Positions 15,665-24,311 of a stretch of 45,479 bases of DNA are shown here, in pieces. The stretch comes from an archaeon (GTDB taxonomy: Archaea > Nanobdellota > Nanobdellia > Woesearchaeales > ARS49), in NCBI GenBank assembly GCA_020051845.1, contig JAGVQG010000013.1, forward strand, positions 1 to 45,479. The letters run 5' to 3'. Position 1 is the first letter of the stretch; each line of letters opens with the position of its first letter. The position numbers were made by a program, and so were the translations under genes. The notes below the pieces were generated by a model. The model made no database searches. It had not been told where the DNA came from and worked only from the letters and a program-made list of their open reading frames with translations.

Positions 15665-16702
15665 ATGGTCACATTCGACGGGGATTTAATATACCTCTAT
15701 TCCGAGAACGCAAGGATACGTCTCAAAGACATTTCCAACCGTCTGAAGAAGACGCCGCAACGTCTGAAATACTCATTAAGCATACTCGAAAAGGAAGGCA
15801 TCGTCCTCTACCCGCATTGCGTCTTCGACTATTCCTACTTAGGTCTCCTCGTCTTCCGTGTCTACTTCAAAGGCGGCTATGTGGGTGAAGCTGACAAGGC
15901 GTCGATAATCAAGCAGTTGAACGACAATCCATATGTCATCGCGATAGCCGAGTTCACAGGAGAGTTCGACATGTCGGTGGAGATAGCTGCGCCTAACCCC
16001 TCTAGGTTCAACAAGGTCCTGAAGCGTCTTGCAAACCTTATCCCGACGCTTAACAACTACAAGATCATCCTGAACGTCGTCACCCACATCCATCCACACC
16101 AATACCTGATCAACAGCCACGAGAAGACTGACGGCGTGGCTCAGGAGATCATCATAGGCGGAGACCGTGCAATCGAGAGCTTCGACTCCAGCGAGATAGA
16201 CGTGATGAAGAGCCTTCTGCTCTACCCGAAGATGCGCCTCAGCTCACTCGCAAAAGCATCGGATCTCAACGTGAAGACTGTCGCGTCTGTCGTCAAGAGA
16301 CTAGAACAGCGCCGCATCATAAAGGGCTTCAAGCACGTGATAGACACCAATCGTCTCGGCGTGCAGAAGTTCCGTCTTTTCCTAAAACTGCACAACCTCA
16401 GCCAGGACAGGGAGTTGGAACTGAGGCACTTCCTGCTCACCACAAAAGAGGTCGTGCAGGTCAACAAGACAGTGGGTGACTGGGACATGGAGATCGACAT
16501 CGAGTCTTTCGACAAGAAAGCGATCCGCGCCCTGATAATGCAGCTGAGGGATGATTTCAAGGACTTGATAGAGAACTTCAACATAACGGAGTTCTACCAA
16601 TACCACAAGAAGGCATACTTGCCATCATATCTCTTCGATGAGAAGTCTACCGAAGAGAAGACCCCTGCAGAGACAAAGGTCGAGAAAGAAAGACAAAAAT
16701 AA
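15665..16702 (+). CDS. tandem Lrp/AsnC-type transcription regulator
   Basis: The 345-residue protein is two Lrp-like units in one chain. Unit 1 has a winged helix-turn-helix (ARIRLKDISNRLKKTPQRLK, YSLSILEKEGIV) and a RAM-like domain (VIAIAEFTGEFDMSVEIAA). Unit 2 repeats this from about 185 (PKMRLSSLAKASDLNVKTVA, SVVKRLEQRRIIKGF) with a second RAM-like part (VVQVNKTVGDWDMEIDIES). A Lys/Glu-rich tail follows. Lrp proteins respond to amino acids and act locally or globally; fused pairs are seen in several archaeal lineages. The TATA-like TTTATTAATAA at about 15632-15642 supports ATG 15665. Confidence 0.88.
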   Translation: MVTFDGDLIYLYSENARIRLKDISNRLKKTPQRLKYSLSILEKEGIVLYPHCVFDYSYLGLLVFRVYFKGGYVGEADKASIIKQLNDNPYVIAIAEFTGEFDMSVEIAAPNPSRFNKVLKRLANLIPTLNNYKIILNVVTHIHPHQYLINSHEKTDGVAQEIIIGGDRAIESFDSSEIDVMKSLLLYPKMRLSSLAKASDLNVKTVASVVKRLEQRRIIKGFKHVIDTNRLGVQKFRLFLKLHNLSQDRELELRHFLLTTKEVVQVNKTVGDWDMEIDIESFDKKAIRALIMQLRDDFKDLIENFNITEFYQYHKKAYLPSYLFDEKSTEEKTPAETKVEKERQK

Positions 16703-16719
16703 AAAATTGATCTTGCTGA

Positions 16720-16908
16720 TCAGAACTTCTTGTGCTTCTGGAAGCAGTCCCTGCAGTAGACAGGTCGTGCGTTGCCTGAAGAATCATTGCTTGGCTTGAA
16801 TGGCACTTCACATTCTTTGCCACAGTCGGCGCATGTCGCCTTGTGCATTTCACGGGGGCCGCCGAAACTGCGTCCGCCACCACTTCCACCGAAATCTCCG
16901 TATCCCAT
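16720..16908 (-). CDS. CxxC-x17-CxxC zinc mini-protein (copy 1)
   Basis: The 62-residue protein starts with a Gly-rich segment (MGYGDFGGSGGGRSFGG), followed by a two-CxxC zinc ribbon: ATCADCGKECEVPFKP, a short loop, then RPVYCRDCFQKHKKF. It matches the small CxxC-x17-CxxC domain of DPANN and candidate-phylum genomes, whose function is unknown; nucleic-acid binding is plausible. It is the last of three tandem copies. The 3' flank shares the AATAAAAA-ATTGATCTT-CTGATCAG block with copy 2. Confidence 0.85.
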   Translation of the reverse strand: MGYGDFGGSGGGRSFGGPREMHKATCADCGKECEVPFKPSNDSSGNARPVYCRDCFQKHKKF

Positions 16909-17029
16909 ATTCTGTTCACCTATTGTGTTTACGTATGTTTTTTGTTCACATATGCTGAATCTGATTCGGCATCCAGAACAAGTATTGGACTGGAAATGAA
17001 TAAAAAAATAAAAAAATTGATCTTACTGA

Positions 17030-17203
17030 TCAGAACTTCTTGTGCTTGCCGAAGCAATCCCTGCAGTAGACCGGTCGGTCTGCCGAAGGCTTGAATGGCA
17101 CTTCGCATTCTTTGCCACAGTCGGCGCATGTCGCCTTGTGCATTTCACGGGGGCCGCCGAAACTGCGTCCGCCACCGCCACCACCGAAATCTCCATATCC
17201 CAT
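17030..17203 (-). CDS. CxxC-x17-CxxC zinc mini-protein (copy 2)
   Basis: The frame is open further upstream, but the start ATG 17203 (MGYGDFGGGGGGRSFGG) aligns with the other copies, giving 57 residues. It has the same ATCADCGKECEVPFKP and RPVYCRDCFGKHKKF, with the loop between the CxxC pairs about five residues shorter. The leader AACACAATAGGTGAAAAGAAT before the start is nearly identical in all three copies and contains a GGTGA Shine-Dalgarno. Confidence 0.83.
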   Translation of the reverse strand: MGYGDFGGGGGGRSFGGPREMHKATCADCGKECEVPFKPSADRPVYCRDCFGKHKKF

Positions 17204-17318
17204 ATTCTTTTCACCTATTGTGTTTACGTATTTTTGTTGTCCTTGGTCCGTATTCTTGACGGTTTCCAAGATCAATTCTTGAATCTAATAAATAAAAAAT
17301 AAAAATGTGAGTCTGTAA

Positions 17319-17519
17319 TCAGAACTTCTTGCGCTTCTGGTAGCAGTCCCTGCAGTAGACAGGTCGTGCGCTGCCCGAGGCGTCATTGCCTGGTTTGAAG
17401 GGCACTTCGCATTCCTTACCACAGTCGGCGCATGTCGCCTTGTGCATTTCGCGCGGACCGAAACCGCCGCCGCCAAATCCACGTCCACCGCCCTTTCCAC
17501 CGAAGTCTCCGTATGCCAT
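17319..17519 (-). CDS. CxxC-x17-CxxC zinc mini-protein (copy 3)
   Basis: The 66-residue protein has the longest Gly-rich N-terminus (MAYGDFGGKGGGRGFGGGG). The zinc ribbon is conserved (CADCGKECEVPFKPG and RPVYCRDCYQKRKKF). It is the first copy in transcription order. A palindromic TATA element, CCTTTATAAAGG, at 17630-17641 would place a transcript start about 90 bases before the ATG, which would make a leader that is long for this genome. Confidence 0.85.
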   Translation of the reverse strand: MAYGDFGGKGGGRGFGGGGFGPREMHKATCADCGKECEVPFKPGNDASGSARPVYCRDCYQKRKKF

Positions 17520-17672
17520 ATTCTGTTCACCTATTGTGTTTACTTATGTTTGTTTGTTCGTATACGCTGAATCCAAAGCAGCATGCCATAGAATCATACT
17601 ATGTATACTGGGTGCTGGAAATCGGCCACCCTTTATAAAGGTGATGGTTAATTAGGCACTAGACTGGCTTGT

Positions 17673-18134
17673 TCATCGCTTAATCCTGGAGACAATCCTG
17701 TTTATGGTCTCAAGTTGCCTGTTTTCCTTGCTACTGACCTTCTCAAGCGATGCTATGTAACCAGAAAGCTCATCAAGAGCGTTCTTTAGTTCAGGATGGC
17801 CCTTTTCACCCACTTTGATATGCCTAGACGCCTTCTTTGCAAGCCTTTGCACAGCAGCCATGCCCTCGTGTTCATCCCTGTTTATCTGCGTGAGAGTGTG
17901 CATCTCCTTCACTATCGTCCTGATAAGAGCGAGCTGCTGGTCCTCCTCCTGTTTCGCGATGTCGAGTTCCTGCTTGAACTCCTTCTCCTCACCCATTATC
18001 TTGTCGAGCTTCTTGTTGATCTGCTTGGAACGGTGCAGCGACACAAGAAGCAGTATTAGCGTCAATATGCTGAACAGAGTGACTCCGAATATCACCTCTA
18101 CAATCGGCACGTCGTAGCCGAACAGGAATACCAT
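17673..18134 (-). CDS. membrane-anchored coiled-coil protein, 153 aa
   Basis: There is one N-terminal membrane helix (about 8-30, VEVIFGVTLFSILTLILLLV), then a long charged coiled coil to the end (KQINKKLDKIMGEEKEFKQE, KENRQLETINRIVSRIKR). The start overlaps the stop of the 1400-residue MopE-repeat protein by one base, so it is the third gene of the pilin operon. It may be a cytoplasmic or membrane tether for the surface structure. No family recognised. Confidence 0.65.
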   Translation of the reverse strand: MVFLFGYDVPIVEVIFGVTLFSILTLILLLVSLHRSKQINKKLDKIMGEEKEFKQELDIAKQEEDQQLALIRTIVKEMHTLTQINRDEHEGMAAVQRLAKKASRHIKVGEKGHPELKNALDELSGYIASLEKVSSKENRQLETINRIVSRIKR

Positions 18135-21100
18135 TAGCTGAACACCTTCACGAATGATTGGAGATAGTCCCAGACAGACAGTCGCTGCGGGATGGCTATG
18201 TGCGACAGGTCCACGCTACCTCTGCTCTCTGCGACGTGGTATCCTTTGCCGAAAATGCTTCCGTTCTCGTACATGTTTGCCCTTACCCGGTATACCTTGG
18301 ATGTTTCCAGGTTACGTAATGAATAATCAGATGCTGTTAATAACGTTTTGTCGGCACCCACGCGTAGTGGCGATAGCAGGTCGATGATCAAGTCCTTGTT
18401 CTGATCATACACCTCAAGCTCGACCTCTATCTTATCACGTGCAGGCTTGCCCTTGTTGTCGACGACGACGCATGCGCGCAGGTTCTGTCCTGATATCACC
18501 GTGAGCACGCCAAGCTCTGGAGCGCGCACTCCCCTGGTTATGCTTTCCTTGTCCACGATATCGCCGCTGTTCGCACGCAGAGTCAGCTCGACATCCTTCG
18601 GCAGTTCCTTTGGTACGCTGCCTTGGGGCGGGCAGAGCGAGTTCTTGAAAGTCAATGTCACCGGCTTCTCCTGGTCAGGCACAAGGGTTCCTATAGGTAT
18701 GCTCTCGCCTTTCCAGCCGGTGTTTGCCTTCGACACTACATCGACATCGGGCAGCGTCATTGTTCCGTTGTTGCGGACTATGGCTTCGACTCCGAACGCC
18801 CCGTCGACCGCGTCTATCATCCTTGGAGCGGATATGATCCTTATGTCAAGTTGGGCTGATCCACGCGGGCAGTCAGCGTCAGAAGGCACGCAGCCTTCGA
18901 CGCAACCATCGCCTGCCGCGCATGTCGCTATCCAATGTGTCTTTGGTTGCTCTTTGGTGAATGACGCGACTATCGCAAAGGGCGCGAACGCCTTTATCTG
19001 GCAGTCATCGTCGACTTTTCCATTGCAGTTATTATCAAGGCTGTCGCACACTTCAGGCATCGGTGCTTTGGCTCCGACGCAGGATGTCCATTGGCCGTTG
19101 TCGCAGACCTGTTCGCCTGGCACACAGGCGCCGATGTCGCTGCCGCATGCCTGTATGAGCGACTCGTCGACCTGTCCATTGCAGTTGTTGTCCTTGCCGT
19201 CGCAGCTCTCCTGGCCAGGATCGACATTGCCCTGGCACCCGCTCCAGGCTCCGTTCTGGCATGCCTGTGTGCCTAGCTCACACTCACCGACATCGCTCAT
19301 GCCGCAGGTACGCGATGCGACATTGTCGACTACTCCATCACAGTCGTTGTCATTGCCATCGCAAATCTCGGGGGAGGGTTGTGTCGCAGGGCATTCGCCC
19401 CATTTGCCGCCAACGCAGGATTGCGTGGCGACAGTGCAGGCGCCGATGTCCTTTCCACAGCTCTGCGTCGCTCCCTCTGTGCACTCGCAGTCGATGCCGT
19501 TGTCGATCTGGCCGTCGCAATTGTCATCCATGCCATTGCATATCTCAGCAGCGGGTTGCGAGCCGCCATTGCACTGGCTCCATTGGCCATTGGAACATGT
19601 CTGAGTGCCTGCTGTGCAGGCTCCGACGCTCGATCCGCATGATTGGGTGAGTCCGTTGTCGATCAGTCCATCGCAGTCGTCGTCGACGCCATTGCATACT
19701 TCAGGAGATGGTGTCGCGCCGCCGCTGCACGCGCTCCAGCGGCCTTTGTCACAGCGCTGGATGCCTCCTGTGCAGGTTCCGACGCCAGGACACGCACGCG
19801 TCTCGCTGTCACGGCATTCGCATACGCCGCCGTCATCGACAAGGCCATTACAATCGTTGTCTATGCTGTCGCAAGTCTCAGGAACAGGATCTATGCTACC
19901 TTGGCATTCGGTCAGCTTGCCATTGATACAGAGCTGCACACCAAGCTGGCATGGCACTCTCATGCTCGAGCCGCACGCGAGGACTATTCCATTGTCGACC
20001 TGGCCGTCGCAATCGTCATCAAGGCCATTGCAGACCTCTTTGGACGACTGCACAGCGCCGAAGCATACTCCCCATTCTCCGCCGGAGCAGGTCCGTGTTC
20101 CTTGCTCGCACTGACCCACGTCGCTGCCGCAGCTTTCGGTCTTTCCGTCGATGCAGTCGCATTGTATGCCATCGTCGATCTGGCCGTTGCAATCATCATC
20201 TATGCCGTTGCAGACCTCACGTATAGGCGCCACTCCGCCGCAGGCGCTCCATTCTCCGCCAGAACAAACCTGTGTGCTGGACTGGCAAGCGCCCACGTCG
20301 CTGCCGCAGACGCACTTGCCTGCCTTGTTGAGCAGCCAGCTTATTGACGCTCCAACCAGGGCCTCTGCGTGCCATTGCGGCTCTATTTCGCTTATAGTGA
20401 GGAGTGTGACCAGCAATATTCCTCGTCCATTGGCCGTGCCATCGCGGACCACGATCGTCGGCCCACCATAGCTCTTGTCCTTTATGGCGTACGCTATCGC
20501 AAGGACAGTGACCTGATCAGCAGGATCGTCGCTCGCAAGCACTGTCGTGTCGATGTCATCCTCCTTGTAGGTGAAGGTCGAACCTTTGAGATATGTGAGA
20601 AGCGGATGGTCTGAATCCGAGAAAGTGACTTTGTAATCTGTGTCAAGCCCGTTGTTTGTGTTCTTGAGTTCAGTCAAATCCTCAAGCGAGCCCTGGTTGA
20701 GCTCTCCCATTCCCCACGACATGTCATCGCCCTGCATGACCAACGCGTTGCCGTCGTCATACCATCGAGTCAAAGTGTCGAGCGTGGTCTTGCTGTCCAT
20801 GGGCCAGCCAGGGTTGATGTACCAGACGAGGTCGTAGCCCTTGATGTTGGCGTCGGTCAATCCTGTCGCCGGTTCATCGATGACTGCGAAGTCGACTTTC
20901 TGCTGCCTCAACCTATCCTGCAGGAATGTGAAATCGTTGATATCCTCGCCGTGGTTGTTCTTTGCCTTGACAACCAACACCTTGGCGCTGGCGCAGTCGC
21001 AACCGCAGGACGTGACAAGCGCCTCGTCGACTCGGCCGTCGCAGTTGTCGTCGACAGCGTTGCACACCTCGGGCACCGGCCCTGTCTCGTCGCTGCACGA

Positions 21101-22336
21101 TCCCCACTGGCCGTTGTCGCATAGCTGCACTCCTCGCGTGCAACCGCCAGAACCGCAAGCCCTTGATACTGATTCGTCGACCTGGCCGTCGCAGTCATTG
21201 TCAAGACCATCACAGGCCTCAGGATAAGGATACACTGCGCTCATGCACTGGCCCCATAGTCCATCTGTGCACGCACGGGTTCCCATCTTGCACTGGCCGA
21301 CATTCGAAGCACCGCATGAGTCTGTCAGGTCCTCGTCGATTTTGCCGTCGCAATTGTTGTCCTTGCCGTCGCATACTTCTACTGAAGAACTGACGGCGCC
21401 TTCGCATCTACCCCAGACATACATTTCGTTGCAGGTCTGTGTTCCCATCTTGCACTCGCCGACGCCTGTGCCGCATGCCTGCGTCTCGCCCGGCCTGCAG
21501 ATGCATTGCGTGCCTTCGTCGACGCGGCCGTCGCAGTTGTTGTCTATTCCGTCGCAGACCTCGGACGTGGGCGCGACATATCCACCATCGCAACCAGACC
21601 ATTGTCCATCGGCGCACGTCTGAGTGCCTTTCTTGCATTGGCCGACGTCGCTGCCGCATGCCTGCGTGAGTCCTTCATCCACAAGGCCGTTGCAGTTGTT
21701 GTCGACGCCGTCGCATACCTCCACATCCGGCTCGACAGATCCTGCGCAGACCGTCCAATGGCCGTCCGTGCATTCCTGGATTCCGCGCTTGCAGACACCG
21801 GTGGAACTCGTGCCGCACTGGCGCGGACCTAGGTCATCGACGAAACCGTCGCAATCGTCATCGAGTCCGTTGCATTCCTCGGATTTCGCGACGCAGCCGA
21901 ATCCCTGCACCTTGAATTCGTTCTCTGCGCTTACCTTCGTTCCTGTCATCTCGACATCGACATGATAGTTGCCGCTCCAAAGCGCAGGAATCTCGAAAAG
22001 GACAAGGCCCGAACCATCGGTGATGGTACCGCTGAGCGTGACCATCCTTTCATTGCCTTGACGGATGATGATCTCGACAGTGCCCTGCGTCATGGAATCG
22101 CCGCCCAAACGCGCGTCCGAGAACTGTATGCGCAGCGTCTCGCCCGCCAGCGTGGCGCGTTCTTTGCCGTGGGAATCCCTGTTCGCCGTGCCGACCGGCT
22201 CGTTGCCCACGAAAAGGTCGACGCTCACATGATCCGGCGCTGCGACTACGGATCCCGTGAGCCAGCCCCAGAAATATCCGCTGGCGCACACAGGTGTGGA
22301 AAGAATCAATATTGCGAGGATTAGATGTAACCGCAT
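18134..22336 (-). CDS. giant secreted MopE-repeat protein with a class I GATase-like domain
   Basis: The 1400-residue protein has a signal peptide (about 1-19, STPVCASG). A beta-sandwich-like N-terminal part precedes fourteen MopE-type (PF11617-like) repeats, each with a CDGxDNNCDGxxDE core spaced about 40-50 residues. There are six before and eight after an inserted alpha/beta domain (about 445-660; KVLVVKAKNNHGED, GYDLVWYINPGWP, DDGNALVMQGDDMSWGMG), which resembles class I glutamine-amidotransferase-like folds. The Asp/Asn-rich cores look like calcium- or metal-binding loops, and the flanking cysteines should form disulfides. The last 260 residues are beta-rich, CARDB-like. It lies one base after the pilin gene, so a surface or pilus-associated role is inferred. 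Confidence 0.82.
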   Translation of the reverse strand: MRLHLILAILILSTPVCASGYFWGWLTGSVVAAPDHVSVDLFVGNEPVGTANRDSHGKERATLAGETLRIQFSDARLGGDSMTQGTVEIIIRQGNERMVTLSGTITDGSGLVLFEIPALWSGNYHVDVEMTGTKVSAENEFKVQGFGCVAKSEECNGLDDDCDGFVDDLGPRQCGTSSTGVCKRGIQECTDGHWTVCAGSVEPDVEVCDGVDNNCNGLVDEGLTQACGSDVGQCKKGTQTCADGQWSGCDGGYVAPTSEVCDGIDNNCDGRVDEGTQCICRPGETQACGTGVGECKMGTQTCNEMYVWGRCEGAVSSSVEVCDGKDNNCDGKIDEDLTDSCGASNVGQCKMGTRACTDGLWGQCMSAVYPYPEACDGLDNDCDGQVDESVSRACGSGGCTRGVQLCDNGQWGSCSDETGPVPEVCNAVDDNCDGRVDEALVTSCGCDCASAKVLVVKAKNNHGEDINDFTFLQDRLRQQKVDFAVIDEPATGLTDANIKGYDLVWYINPGWPMDSKTTLDTLTRWYDDGNALVMQGDDMSWGMGELNQGSLEDLTELKNTNNGLDTDYKVTFSDSDHPLLTYLKGSTFTYKEDDIDTTVLASDDPADQVTVLAIAYAIKDKSYGGPTIVVRDGTANGRGILLVTLLTISEIEPQWHAEALVGASISWLLNKAGKCVCGSDVGACQSSTQVCSGGEWSACGGVAPIREVCNGIDDDCNGQIDDGIQCDCIDGKTESCGSDVGQCEQGTRTCSGGEWGVCFGAVQSSKEVCNGLDDDCDGQVDNGIVLACGSSMRVPCQLGVQLCINGKLTECQGSIDPVPETCDSIDNDCNGLVDDGGVCECRDSETRACPGVGTCTGGIQRCDKGRWSACSGGATPSPEVCNGVDDDCDGLIDNGLTQSCGSSVGACTAGTQTCSNGQWSQCNGGSQPAAEICNGMDDNCDGQIDNGIDCECTEGATQSCGKDIGACTVATQSCVGGKWGECPATQPSPEICDGNDNDCDGVVDNVASRTCGMSDVGECELGTQACQNGAWSGCQGNVDPGQESCDGKDNNCNGQVDESLIQACGSDIGACVPGEQVCDNGQWTSCVGAKAPMPEVCDSLDNNCNGKVDDDCQIKAFAPFAIVASFTKEQPKTHWIATCAAGDGCVEGCVPSDADCPRGSAQLDIRIISAPRMIDAVDGAFGVEAIVRNNGTMTLPDVDVVSKANTGWKGESIPIGTLVPDQEKPVTLTFKNSLCPPQGSVPKELPKDVELTLRANSGDIVDKESITRGVRAPELGVLTVISGQNLRACVVVDNKGKPARDKIEVELEVYDQNKDLIIDLLSPLRVGADKTLLTASDYSLRNLETSKVYRVRANMYENGSIFGKGYHVAESRGSVDLSHIAIPQRLSVWDYLQSFVKVFS

Positions 22337-22337
22337 G

Positions 22338-22832
22338 CTAACATAACCTGAACGGCTCCTCGATCAATGTCTCGGATTGAGTGCAGAACTGTTTCTGCTC
22401 GCCCGATTGTATCACTGGCGTGAGCTTGATCTGCTTCATCTGGCCGATGTTGGACGGTGTGATCACCGCCTTGACAGACCCGAGCGGATCGAGTTTCTGG
22501 GTGAGGATGTTCTCGGCGATGAAGACATTGTCCGAGCCAAGCACGCGCGCCTTGATGCCGTCGATCTTCTGCGAACCCGCTTCGACGAATATCTCGATGT
22601 TGTTGCCGCGCAGGCATACCTGGGGCACGTTGCCGTCCTTGATGACTGTGACGACCGCGCTGTCGCACGGTCCTCCGACTTCGCTCCTTCCTGAGACGAA
22701 CTCGGCCTTTTGTTCGATATAGGTCTCGCCCCAGGACATGACCACTGCACCAAGGGCGACGGAGAATGCTATCAGGAGAACGGTAGCCACAAGCGGAGAT
22801 ATGCCTCTTCTTCCCTCGAACAACCTGATCAC
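22338..22832 (-). CDS. archaeal type IV pilin-like protein
   Basis: The 164-residue protein starts with GTG (MIRLFEGRRGISPLVATVLL). The basic leader ending RRG followed by ISPLVATVLLIAFSVALGAV is the archaeal pilin N-terminus (PF07790 type): class III signal, cleaved by an aspartyl prepilin peptidase before the hydrophobic assembly helix. The rest is a small beta-rich domain with four cysteines (GGPCDSAVV, VPQVCLRG, KQFCTQS, FRLC). A prepilin peptidase is encoded at 29799-30662. It heads an operon with the MopE-repeat giant. Confidence 0.88.
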   Translation of the reverse strand: MIRLFEGRRGISPLVATVLLIAFSVALGAVVMSWGETYIEQKAEFVSGRSEVGGPCDSAVVTVIKDGNVPQVCLRGNNIEIFVEAGSQKIDGIKARVLGSDNVFIAENILTQKLDPLGSVKAVITPSNIGQMKQIKLTPVIQSGEQKQFCTQSETLIEEPFRLC

Positions 22833-23019
22833 CTACTTTTTTACTGACAACAACTACGATTGACTAACAAACAGTATCTAACAACCACTATCCATTTACT
22901 TGTTTTACACTATGATTTCTACTATATAAAGGTTGGCGTGGTTGACCTCGCTTGGACCGTGCGAGTAGGCGTTCCTGCCCAAAGAAGCTTATATATAGCA
23001 GTCCGCCCTTAATAACGCC
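22833..23019. promoter_or_regulatory. divergent promoter region of pilin and HIT genes
   Basis: On the minus strand CCTTTATATAG (22922-22932) would drive the pilin operon with a leader of about 70 bases. On the plus strand CTTATATATAG (22988-22998) lies about 27 bases before ATG 23020, giving a leaderless HIT mRNA. Confidence 0.6.
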
Positions 23020-23784
23020 ATGGAATTGACAGAAGAGGACATCAAGAAGATGTCGCCAGAGCAGCTGCGGCAGTTGCAGAAACAGCAGTGCATCTTCTGT
23101 CACATAATCGCCAAGCGCGTGCAATCCAAGATCGTCTACGAGGACGACAAGGTCACCGCTGTCCTTGACATCAATCCCGCGAATCCCGGCCACATACTTC
23201 TATTACCTAAGGAGCATTACAGCGTCTCGCCGCAGATCCCCGATGACCTGATGGCGTACATGGGGATGATCGCGAAGCAGCTCAGTAATGCCGTTGTCCG
23301 CGCGATAGGTGCAGAAGGCACGACGATAATCGCGGCCAATGGGTTGGCTGCTGGTCAGCGCGCGTCTCATTTCATGCTGCACGTCATTCCTAGAAAAGAA
23401 GGCGACAAGATAGGCATAATGCTGCCTCCTGGAGAGATCGACGACAAGCAGATGCTCGAGTTCCAACGCCTGCTCGCGCCTGTGATCGCCAAGGCGTTCG
23501 GAGCCGTTCCTGTCGAAGTGCCTAAGGAAGTGCCTGTCACGAAGAAGGAGGCGCCACATGAAAAATCGCCTCAGAAAAAGGTAGAAGAGAAAGCCCAAGA
23601 ACCCGAAAAGGGAGAAACCGAAGATCCAGAAGCCAAGACCGAGAAGACCCGACTTCAGGAAAACGAAGAGCCAAAGGAAAATACCGAAACTCCTGAATCA
23701 CCATCACCTAAAGAGACAGAGCCCAAGGGCAAGAGCGCGAATCTCGACGATATAACTTCGCTTCTGCTCGGAGGCGGAAAATGA
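23020..23784 (+). CDS. HIT-fold protein lacking the catalytic His, with charged tail
   Basis: Of 254 residues, about 22-160 are a HIT domain: QCIFCHIIAKRV (CxxC, Cys24 and Cys27), VTAVLDINPANPGHILLLPK, then SHFMLHVIPRKEG. The HIT signature is His-x-His-x-His; here it reads His117-Phe-Met119-Leu-His121. The middle histidine, which is the nucleophile that attacks the alpha-phosphate, is methionine. Residues about 170-254 are a low-complexity Lys/Glu/Pro tail. It is coupled by ATGA to a second HIT-fold gene. I infer a nucleotide-binding or regulatory subunit rather than a normal hydrolase. Confidence 0.85.
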   Translation: MELTEEDIKKMSPEQLRQLQKQQCIFCHIIAKRVQSKIVYEDDKVTAVLDINPANPGHILLLPKEHYSVSPQIPDDLMAYMGMIAKQLSNAVVRAIGAEGTTIIAANGLAAGQRASHFMLHVIPRKEGDKIGIMLPPGEIDDKQMLEFQRLLAPVIAKAFGAVPVEVPKEVPVTKKEAPHEKSPQKKVEEKAQEPEKGETEDPEAKTEKTRLQENEEPKENTETPESPSPKETEPKGKSANLDDITSLLLGGGK

Positions 23785-24293
23785 GCTTGATGACGAAGCT
23801 CATCGAGACGAAGAAGGGCTTGCTCTTTGAAGGCAAGCATGTCGTCGCCATGGTCGCGCCGAGTCCTGCCGCGGCAGGCCACATCTGGATCGTTCCAAAG
23901 GCAGAAACCGCCGTCTTCGGTAACGCTCCTGACTTCGTGGTCGCCGAGATGTTCGTCATCGCCAACCGCATCTCGATGGCGCTTTTCGAGGCCATGCATT
24001 CTGAGGGCACGAATCTCATAATTCAGAACGGCACAGGCGCTGGCCAGGTGTTGCCGCACCTGATCCTTCACATCGTTCCGCGAGTCGAGAACGACAATCT
24101 GCCGCTATTGTGGCAGCCTAAGCAGCTGGACGAGGAGGCGATGTCGACCGTCGAGCTGAAGCTGAAGGCCGAGTGCAAGAACGTCGGCGTCTTCGATAAG
24201 GAGAAGCCGAAGCCCATCGAGCAGCCCAAGGCAGAGGAGATCAAACCCGATGCAGAGAATTACCAGCTGAAGCATATCAGGCGTATACCCTGA
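23781..24293 (+). CDS. second HIT-fold protein lacking the catalytic His
   Basis: The 170-residue protein is a shorter HIT fold: VVAMVAPSPAAAGHIWIVPK, LIIQNGTGAGQVLPHLILHI. The signature reads His93-Leu-Ile95-Leu-His97, so the nucleophilic position is isoleucine. It also lacks the N-terminal CxxC. Both genes of the operon have lost the same residue, which suggests a pseudo-enzyme heterodimer (inference). The acidic-basic tail (EKPKPIEQPKAEEIKPD) recalls that of its neighbour. Confidence 0.8.
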   Translation: MSLMTKLIETKKGLLFEGKHVVAMVAPSPAAAGHIWIVPKAETAVFGNAPDFVVAEMFVIANRISMALFEAMHSEGTNLIIQNGTGAGQVLPHLILHIVPRVENDNLPLLWQPKQLDEEAMSTVELKLKAECKNVGVFDKEKPKPIEQPKAEEIKPDAENYQLKHIRRIP

Positions 24294-24311
24294 TTATTTC
24301 TCACCCGTTAT

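Noticed and set aside
17630-17641. CCTTTATAAAGG as a regulator palindrome
   Set aside because: It is most simply a TATA box that happens to be symmetric.
18447-19604. Long plus-strand ORF of 385 aa opposite the MopE-repeat gene
   Set aside because: It is the antisense shadow of Cys/Asp-rich repeats, with Ser/Pro/Leu-rich low-complexity translation and no promoter. The minus-strand frame has a signal peptide and conserved repeats.
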